The notes under the pieces were generated by a model. The model saw only the letters and a list, made by a program, of their open reading frames with translations, had not been told where the DNA came from and ran no database searches. The position numbers were made by a program, and so were the translations under genes. This document shows, piece after piece, positions 7,492-13,411 of a DNA stretch of 13,411 nt (its first letter is position 1; each line of letters starts with the position of its first letter). The stretch comes from Lunasporangiospora selenospora (Eukaryota; Mortierellomycota; Mortierellomycetes; Mortierellales; Mortierellaceae), in contig JAABOA010000177.1 in NCBI GenBank assembly GCA_015680635.1, positions 1 to 13,411 on the forward strand, written 5' to 3'.

Positions 7492-9204
7492 ATGGCGATT
7501 CAATTTCACCATGAGCATTGGCCATCCAAGGTCGTCAACATCATCGTCTACCTGACCTTGCTCTCGGGCAACCTCTGGTCGACCTTTGGCGGTGACCACG
7601 ACCAGGACAGTCCTTATGACTCCAAGCACAAGTCGTATATCACTCCTGCGAGCTTTACATTCTTTGTCTGGTCGCTTATCCACTTCTTGCTTGGAGGCAT
7701 GATCATCTACCAGTGGTTTACCACCAAGGTCCACGAGGCTATCGGCTGGCACTTTGCCTTAATTACCTTGTTCAATGCTATTTGGCTTGCGCTCTGGGTA
7801 AGCTCTCTCTAGTCCTCTCTCTCACCCTCACCCCCACCCCCACATTCGCACACATTGTTGTTGACAGTCTAGGAAGAGTGAAACACGCGCGGAGAGAGTG
7901 GGAGAGAATAGGAACCTCGTGGCAAAGAACAGAGCGAGAGTGAAAGGATAATGCGGGAAAGGGTCTCTAAATAGGGGCAGTAACAGTTCTAGAGATGATT
8001 ACTCCTGATGCGTTCACCACACTTTGGAAAAGAAGCAGAGGAAAAAAGCGTGAGAACATCGATTGCGAGAAAGGAAGAAAAAAAAAAAGACCAGGCTCGG
8101 ACCACCATGGATGACCGCGTTTCCCCATCCAAAACTGTTTGCCAAGAAAGAGCCTCCTCTTCTGGAGAAACCTTTATTCCCACCCATTCACGAACCGTAT
8201 TCACTCTTGGAAGGAGGGGTAAGCATTCTGTGGTTTGCGGCACGAACAGAACCGAGCCATGCGCGCATTATGTCTCGGACTGCAGCTGATGAAGAAGCGA
8301 GCGAGAAAGGAAAGGAAAGGTGGAAAGGGTAGGGAATGAGCGAGTCCAGGCTGGTCGGACCATTGGAGGAGACATGCCCGCTTACCTACCCCCTTGCGCC
8401 CTGTGTGCCGCAAGCCGAGAAAACCCCCTGTGAGGTGATGGTTATGCACACTGATGCCATCCATCTCGTTTTTTTTTTATTTTCTCTGATCGTCTACCAC
8501 AATGCATGGACTTGACGGGAACGGCGGGTGCGAGGACCTGTTGCAAGCATCATACACCCGCGTCCACACGGCATCTAACCGTTTATACTAATGCTTTCGA
8601 TATGGCGTATGTCTTTCATAGTCGACCGGTCACACTTTCCTTGCCCTTCTCTCGCTCTTCATCGCGACTAGCGGAGTCTCATACATTTATGGACACCTCA
8701 AGGACCATCACCATGCCGAGTCGGTGCCCGAGAGACTCTTCCTCCACCTCCCCTTCTCTCTCTACCACTCATGGTCGTATGTCCTTTTGGTGGTCAATGC
8801 CTTTGCTGTCTTCTCCCCTACTCGTGAAGATGGCCCCTCGACCTTCCAGATCGTCCTTGCCATTGCTGGTCTACTTTTTGTTGGCTCTGCAGTTATTGGC
8901 TTTATTGAGCACAAGAAGGGCGACGTTGGTAAGTTTCATTTTGAGTCCAGAGAAAGAAAGAAAAAGGATCTCTTTTATGATATAGACAGCGATCTGACCT
9001 TCGTACTTTCCACTGTTTGTACACTTAGCTGGTGCTCTCGTCTTGGCCTGGTACCTTTTTGGAGTCTATGCCCAGCAGGATGAGCCTGCCATCCACTGGA
9101 CAGCTCTTGCTCTTGGAATCATCGCCTCTATCTATACTCTCAAGCCTTTGGCGCTTCGCTTGTTGAACCGCCAGACTCCCGAGACGGCTCCTCTTTTGGG
9201 ATAA
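7492..9204 (+). CDS. multi-pass membrane protein, TspO/MBR-related (tryptophan-rich) type
   Basis: Exons 7492-7797, 8622-8928 and 9029-9204 give 789 nt, 262 residues plus TAA. Eight hydrophobic segments are seen at about 14-32, 51-73, 82-102, 105-125, 144-165, 176-196, 204-219 and 225-246. The motif ITPASFTFFVWSLIHFLLGG at 50-69 resembles the PAGxxFxIWGLIYL signature of tryptophan-rich TspO-type sensory proteins, and LPFSLYHSWSYVLLVVNAFA at 144-163 resembles their LPFSLYLGWITVATIAN segment. The length exceeds the five-span classical TspO and suits the longer eukaryotic relatives, including perhaps fungal DUF1774 proteins. Ligand and function are unknown; it would sit in a cellular membrane. 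Splice joins are clean: phase 0 at the first (LW|STG) and phase 1 at the second (a GCT Ala codon made by the join). The gene stands alone with its own promoter and poly(A) signal. Confidence 0.9.
7798..8621 (+). other. first intron of the TspO-like gene, 824 nt
   Basis: Donor GTAAGC at 7798; branch site TACTAAT at 8586-8592; acceptor TTTCATAG ending at 8621. Exon 1 ends on the Trp codon at 7795-7797 and exon 2 resumes with Ser-Thr-Gly in the same membrane helix region, so the join is well supported. It is about eight times longer than the gene's second intron and is purine-rich on the plus strand (many GAGA and AAAG runs). Inside, a stop-free frame through 8110-8216 ends at a donor-like GGG|GTAAGC, but no good acceptor precedes it. 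Confidence 0.85.
8929..9028 (+). other. second intron of the TspO-like gene, 100 nt
   Basis: Donor GTAAGT at 8929, possible branch TCTGACC near 8993, acceptor ACACTTAG ending at 9028. Removing it joins GACGTTG to CTGGTGCT and keeps the frame to the TAA at 9202-9204. Confidence 0.88.
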
Positions 9205-9400
9205 GACAAGACGCCTTTTTTTCCTTACTCTGTTTATTCTTCACATCTTCCTAGTCCCAGTGGAGAAATCAGGAAAATACTGTAGTCAAGTTCATTCTTC
9301 CAATGGTTCAGCCTTGGGAGTCCAGCTCTGCCGACTTGGAGTTCTACTTCATGAGAGTTTGCCTGGTTCAAGTGTCAATCCTTTGAGCTAGCCCTGTACA

Positions 9401-9406
9401 AATAAA
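9401..9406 (+). terminator. poly(A) signal AATAAA of the TspO-like gene
   Basis: An exact AATAAA lies 197 bases after the stop codon, a normal 3' UTR length for a fungal gene. It is preceded by AT-rich sequence. It fits the end of the plus-strand transcript. Confidence 0.55.
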
Positions 9407-10503
9407 ATCCCATGTTCGCATGCTTCCTACATTTTCATCCAGTTCACCATGACCGAGATTGTCACACATCGACTGGGACTGCGTAAAAAAAGACAGCCTC
9501 TTGAGCATGTAGCGCCTTGAGACTGTCCTTTGCGCACAATTGCCGACAAATTCAGGCTTTCCAACTTACTGGAGAATTTGATGCCCTGGGCAAAAAACAA
9601 AATCAGGTATTATCTCGCACTGGGATTCATTTACACATCCAAAAGGGCACTACTGAATATGACGTTCTGAGATAAGACTATTCAGCAAACATGACGTCTT
9701 TGTTTTGTCAGCAAGAGAGGCTCCGTCACCTTTATCCTTCCTTTCCTCGAATGTTACTTGTTCATTCCACTGGCCCGCTCAGAGGAAGGTGCTGACCGAA
9801 GGACCCAATCAGGATAGCTTTTAGTTTGATAGAACACTGCCAAAGTCCAATGTTCTTTACAGCAGCAACATTTGGTAAAGAGTCAATCTCTTCTTCCTCC
9901 TCCTGCCTACAGCATGCACCTCGCTGCTAGCTGTGATTGTGACCGTACTTGGGCTCGGCGCTTTCAAACGCATCATGGGAAAGAAAGAGAAGTGTGTCGC
10001 GTCCAAATTTTGGATATGAGACAGTGTGTTGGTATTTGCTACTGTGCAAAGGTAAGACTGAGCGAGCTATCATTGCCCTTTGTGCAGGCTCTCTTGTGAA
10101 TGAATGAGATAGGGGTCCACTTGATAAGAGTCGCTAGGTTCATCTCGTTATGCATCAAGTCTCACCGAGTGCATTGATATCCCAGCCATGAATGTGATTG
10201 CTATCAATCGAAAAAAAAATAATAATAGTTAGGATGAATGTCCTCTTTGGGTCCTTGTGAAGTGATAAAAGATAGAGCTTTCCGAGTGGAATATGGTATG
10301 GTTGGCGATACCTCTACTCCATGTTGTCACTGTACCGTTTTCTGGAGTACTCTGCAAAGTGCTTCGCGACAAACGATCCCATGGTTGTTGTTGGCATTTT
10401 GACGGGAGCTATTTACCTCAAAGAATAAGCGATGAATGACCTTAATGTATTCACACATGCCAAAGACACTGTTGACATTCACCTTTGAGCCGGCACAAGG
10501 CGA

Positions 10504-10524
10504 AAATAAAAATAAAAATAAAAT
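10504..10524. repeat. (AAAAT)n-type A-rich run
   Basis: Tandem AAAAT units followed by GGG. A simple repeat with no gene around it that I can support. Confidence 0.7.
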
Positions 10525-10612
10525 GGGAATATAACATTGCAGCCGCTGCTTATGTTATTATTGGTTTCCCGCGCCATGTTTGTCTATCCATTCTCACAGG
10601 CATACTTACTTT

Positions 10613-10637
10613 CGACCTCGACCTCGACCTCGACCTC
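10613..10637. repeat. minisatellite (CGACCT)x4
   Basis: Four perfect head-to-tail copies of CGACCT plus one base. In the three plus frames this would read Ser-Thr, Arg-Pro or Leu-Asp dipeptide repeats, but no supported gene covers it. Confidence 0.9.
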
Positions 10638-11172
10638 AATTATTGACAGCATTAAAGGAGGAAGGGAGGAGAGGAGGGGGCAAATTCTTAATGATCATAT
10701 CGGAACATGGATGGCCAGCCTGTCGTGGATTGCTTCACCAACTCTGGCCTGATCTTGGCCCGTTAGCAAGGAGAAATACCGGTTCGACCACTGACTGGAA
10801 CTCTAAAAAGCTAGGAGAGTGGGAACGAGTTATCTGGGCAATAAATGAGGTACATGAACAGCCTTCATGAACCAACAAGCCGACGTGGTTTGCATCCAGG
10901 CGGTCTCAATCGCACGAGTCTGGGCGATACTGAGACCAATGGCGATAGCCTTGTGGTTATTGTTGATGATGACAATGCCTCTTTCGACCAAATCCACCAT
11001 CTCATTTCATTCTAATTCATTTCATTATTTCATCGACGTGTCAAGTAAGATGTGTAGTTTTTTTTTCCAATAGTTGTAGTCGTTCTCAATGTTATTGTTG
11101 GTGTCACTTTGTATCGCCACCATGAAGGCCGCTGTCACGAAAGCCGTTTTCTCGTCGTTGGTGTCAATACAT

Positions 11173-11218
11173 AAAAGAGAGGAAGAGAGAGAGCGAGAGG
11201 AAAAAAAAAAAAAAAAGA
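11173..11218. repeat. polypurine tract with A16-type run
   Basis: GAGAGGAAGAGAGAGAGCG and a run of A residues, all purine for about 45 bases apart from single C positions. It lies at the far upstream edge of the next gene's promoter region and may influence nucleosome positioning; that role is inference. Confidence 0.7.
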
Positions 11219-11361
11219 GCGAGCAACCTTATGCCTATGGAAGAATACCGAGAATCACAGCAAGGATCTATTTTTGTCCGGTGTCGCTGTGGCCAGGGTG
11301 CCTTGCAATTAGAGGCGCATCCTCTGTGGAATTTCTCCGTTCCTGAACGCCCACTGGCAAT

Positions 11362-11382
11362 GAGAGAGAGAGAGAGAGAGAG
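11362..11382. repeat. (GA)n microsatellite
   Basis: Ten uninterrupted GA repeats plus G, about 350 bp before the start codon of the secreted-protein gene. GA/CT tracts are frequent in fungal promoters. Confidence 0.9.
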
Positions 11383-11399
11383 CGCCCAATCACCATCAA

Positions 11400-11731
11400 T
11401 TTGCACCCCCCTCTCCTACGACAACCCCTCCCATGCTTCAGATGGTCCAACTGACCCTCCTCCTCCTTTATTTTCTCTCCATCGCATCTCTCTTTCTCTC
11501 ATCTCTTTTCATTTCTCCACAGATTTTCATCCGTTCGGTCCATCGACCCTCCTCCATCCTTCTTTATTCCCCACCCCTACCACTGCTCCACCTTCCCCTA
11601 CCACCTCCCCTCTGTAAGTCCCGGCACGTTGTCTCCACATAGTCGGTCCTACTATTCCAGTCATCCCAGGACGACAAAACTCATCTCCACCCAACGCATC
11701 CTCGACTTCATGCATTCCTAGACCAGCAAAC
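11400..11731 (+). promoter_or_regulatory. CT-rich promoter and 5' UTR of the secreted-protein gene
   Basis: From 11400 to about 11620 the plus strand is dominated by C and T, like the promoters of the two other intact genes. The start codon lies in the context CAAACATGA. No certain TATA box seen. Open frames in this tract (for example 11231-11617) are low-complexity Leu/Ser/Pro runs and are not called. Confidence 0.5.
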
Positions 11732-12463
11732 ATGAGATTCTTCACGACAACAATTTTTGGTCTCCTTGCACTGACTCTGTTCGCGCCCTCGACAGTGCAG
11801 GCATGCGAGCGTGAATGTCAAGTGAATGTCTCTCATGCATTCGCAGACAAGTACAAGGTCATCTCGAACCAGTACTTCACAATACTGAACCAGAATGTTG
11901 GTGAATCGCTTTACTACGGCATTCCTCAAAAGACTCTGACCACTGCCGAAGCAACAGCTGCGCTCAAGACCCTCCAGGACTCGGTCGCGGCGGCACAGGC
12001 GGCATGGGAGCAGCCTCTGTTCAAGACGGTGTTCGATACCATCTTTCTGGACGAACCCAAGTTCAAGGGCGACTGCAATCACCCCTGGAGGGTGAGACAG
12101 CCCCCGAGAGGAGTGAACTGGGTTATGGCCGATTGCCACAACATGGACTATATCTGCGGTAACCCACCGTCGATTTGCCATTTCATGCCCATGATCAAGA
12201 CTAGGATTGTCAAGAAACTGAAGGAGCTTTTCCAAAGTCGCGTTGATGGCGACGAGTCGGACGTTTATACGAATTATGTCGGCGTGGCATTGCAGCAAGC
12301 TGTCATGAACCAACCCAAGCTTGCTCCACATACCGCCACTCTCCACGGGAACCTGAATCAGATCATGGAGAACCTCAAAGACAGCCTCGAGAAGTTCGGT
12401 GAGACCCAATGGAAGCCCGAGTGGGACATGGAGATCAAGGAGCTCCTTCTCACCTTCCCATAG
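11732..12463 (+). CDS. secreted six-cysteine protein, family not recognised
   Basis: One exon encodes 243 residues. Residues 1-24 form a typical signal peptide: MRFF start, hydrophobic core IFGLLALTLFA, then small residues with VQA|C as the likely cleavage site. The mature protein has six cysteines at 25, 29, 115, 135, 142 and 149, which could form three disulfides: a CxxxC pair at the new N-terminus and a cluster of four (GDCNHP, ADCHN, YICGN, SICHF). There is one N-glycosylation site, NVS at 32-34. The C-terminal 90 residues look helical. No transmembrane segment, GPI signal or known enzyme motif is seen, although several His residues neighbour the cysteine cluster (DCNHP, DCH, CHF). Likely role: extracellular or cell-wall protein, possibly effector-like or metal-binding; this is inference. 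The absence of introns and the codon pattern support the plus frame over the long antisense frame. Confidence 0.92.
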   Translation: MRFFTTTIFGLLALTLFAPSTVQACERECQVNVSHAFADKYKVISNQYFTILNQNVGESLYYGIPQKTLTTAEATAALKTLQDSVAAAQAAWEQPLFKTVFDTIFLDEPKFKGDCNHPWRVRQPPRGVNWVMADCHNMDYICGNPPSICHFMPMIKTRIVKKLKELFQSRVDGDESDVYTNYVGVALQQAVMNQPKLAPHTATLHGNLNQIMENLKDSLEKFGETQWKPEWDMEIKELLLTFP

Positions 12464-13240
12464 CGGCTCGACCGTGTCCGTGTGGCCCAAGGACACTCAG
12501 AGGAACCTCTTCTCATCACCACCTTTCACTTTTATGAGCAACAGCAGGTCTCTTGCTCTGACGAGCCTTGCATCCCCTTCCCATTGTTACATTTCTAATA
12601 CACACACCCTCTAACCCCGAGTGACCAGTAATTACCAACCAATTTGAGGAAAAAGAAAAAAAAGAAAAAATAATCAAGCATAGAGCCAGTAGAAAGTAAT
12701 TAAAGTACGACAGCCATACGAACCATTTTGTCTATTTGCAGTTTGTGCAAGGGTGCAGTAGTCTTGGAGCGATCTGATCGCCATCGAGACAAACTCGCGT
12801 GCCCCCCTCTCGAGAGGGGGAAGGGGGAGAATGGGTTGTTGGGATGGGCTCCTTATTCTCGTGTAATGCTGCCGCACAACGGGCTAAAGGCGGGAAGGAT
12901 AATCCGGGCGCATTGTGTGCCCCGATAGCGCCCTATTCCTTTGCGGTGCTTTTTGCGAGGCAGCAACAAACAACACGCAGCTGGAGCAGCGAAGGGTAAA
13001 CTCTGTGGTCAAAGGACCATTATCTGTTTCCACACTCAGAGATACTAAGAAAGGAGCTCGACTTTTCGCTGTTTTTTCTCGCACAGAATCCACCCTTTTG
13101 GAGAGGGGGTAAAAAAAAAAGTCCAAGTAACCCCGGTAAAGGCACGACCCCGACCTGCATGAAAATCCACACTCTTTTGCACTGCTCACTCCGCCCGCGC
13201 ATAGGGCATAAATGAGGTATCCGGGTTGACTAGGCTTGCT
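12464..13240. other. intergenic region: 3' UTR and spacer
   Basis: It begins with the 3' UTR of the secreted-protein gene, with A-rich sequence at 12649-12672 as the probable end of the transcription unit; there is no exact AATAAA. The remaining sequence has only short frames on either strand with no recognisable domain. It contains one perfect palindrome described separately. No RNA gene was recognised. Confidence 0.4.
12803..12820. repeat. 18-bp perfect palindrome
   Basis: CCCCCTCTCGAGAGGGGG is its own reverse complement, with no spacer, followed by a further G-rich run (AAGGGGGAG). It could be a binding site for a dimeric or C-run-binding factor, or a short hairpin. It lies about 340 bp after the secreted-protein gene and about 570 bp before the edge promoter. 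Confidence 0.75.
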
Positions 13241-13244
13241 GTCG

Positions 13245-13391
13245 GTGACATCCCCTCCCCCCTCCTTCCCTCTTTCTCACTTTACCCATTTATCTTCATT
13301 GCTATCCGCATTGGACTCTACCTATTCCTCAACTCAAGCATCAACTTTGTCGCTCCGTGAGGCCTATTCTTTTTCTTAAAGAGACTCTGAA
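13245..13391 (+). promoter_or_regulatory. probable promoter/5' UTR of a gene beyond the right edge
   Basis: A C/T tract (CATCCCCTCCCCCCTCCTTC and onward to about 13350) looks like the promoter tracts of the three intact genes. A TATA-like CATAAAT lies at 13208-13214. The tract ends about 40 bp before an ATG. Confidence 0.4.
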
Positions 13392-13411
13392 ATGAAAAAA
13401 GCATTCAAGGC
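13392..13411 (+). CDS. possible start of a partial gene at the right edge
   Basis: ATG at 13392 opens a frame reading MKKAFK before the window ends. Support comes only from its position behind a promoter-like tract. It may instead be a 5' UTR ATG or meaningless. Confidence 0.2.

Larger units (their letters stand above)
9407..11160. other. long gap with unproven minus-strand open frames
   Basis: There is no intact or recognised gene. The minus strand holds several stop-free stretches near the length expected by chance: 9609-9427 (60 codons, after an acceptor-like TTTTTTGCCCAG), 10313-10155 (52 codons), 10554-10327 (75 codons, with a donor-like GAG|GTAAAT at 10416) and 11000-10830 (56 codons with ATG; GIVIINNNHKAIAIGLSIAQ). 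The plus strand is also open opposite the last one (10845-11015, 56 codons), so coding strand cannot be judged. On the plus strand a hydrophobic piece LLAVIVTVLGLGAFKRI follows the acceptor-like CTCCTGCCTACAG near 9910. These may be exons of an unidentified gene, its relics, or chance. Confidence 0.3.

Noticed and set aside
7100-7525. 141-codon minus-strand frame over the TspO-like gene's promoter
   Set aside because: Arg/Lys/Glu-rich low-complexity part is just the complement of the CT tract, and it overlaps a supported start codon.
8506-8985. 159-codon plus frame over exon 2 of the TspO-like gene
   Set aside because: It is in a different frame from the clean three-exon model and reads Ser/Arg/Pro-rich, so it is a shadow.
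10501-10660. Possible transposon or satellite array around the A-rich and CGACCT repeats
   Set aside because: Short simple repeats only; no terminal inverted repeats, target-site duplications or transposase-like frame found.
10781-10792. GGTTCGACCACT, resembling a tRNA B box
   Set aside because: No A box or cloverleaf pairing found around it. The GGTTCAAGTG at 9366 and GTTCGAATGG at 4052 failed in the same way.
11231-11617. 128-codon plus frame upstream of the secreted protein
   Set aside because: Covers the GA repeat and CT-rich promoter; composition reflects simple sequence.

Overview
The window looks like nuclear DNA of a filamentous fungus. Genes carry short spliceosomal introns with GT..AG ends and TACTAAT/CTAAC-type branch sites. 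Start codons sit in a CACC/CACA-ATG context. Promoters are long pyrimidine-rich tracts, and genes lie 1-2.5 kb apart. The style of the proteins, above all an unusual Hsp70 relic and a secreted six-cysteine protein, suggests an early-diverging fungus of the Mortierella type; that assignment is inference from memory of protein style, not a search result.

Left third (1-4200): a decayed region. On the minus strand, 302-1266 is the broken remains of an Hsp70 chaperone gene, with an in-frame stop and at least two frameshifts. A 71-codon frame at 81-296 may be its C-terminal remainder, and a consensus splice donor at 26-21 suggests the locus continues off the left edge. Upstream (1270-2300, minus) and on the plus strand (2396-4138) lie short stop-free pieces with some good splice signals, the best being a 63-nt intron at 3629-3691. 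I could not join them into an intact gene.

Middle (4200-9400): two intact plus-strand membrane-protein genes. The first (4823-6142) is one exon encoding a 439-residue protein with seven predicted membrane spans and a long Ser/Pro-rich tail, like an orphan GPCR-type receptor. The second (7492-9204, three exons) encodes a 262-residue eight-span protein resembling tryptophan-rich TspO/MBR-related proteins. Its first intron is 824 nt, very long for such a genome.

Right third (9400-13411): a 2.5-kb gap with simple repeats and several unproven minus-strand open frames, then an intact one-exon gene (11732-12463) for a 243-residue secreted protein with six cysteines, then about 950 bp ending in what looks like the promoter and possible first codons of another plus-strand gene.

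Nothing ties the three intact genes into one pathway. Two are membrane proteins and one is secreted, each with its own promoter. I found no tRNA, rRNA, CRISPR array or recognisable transposon.
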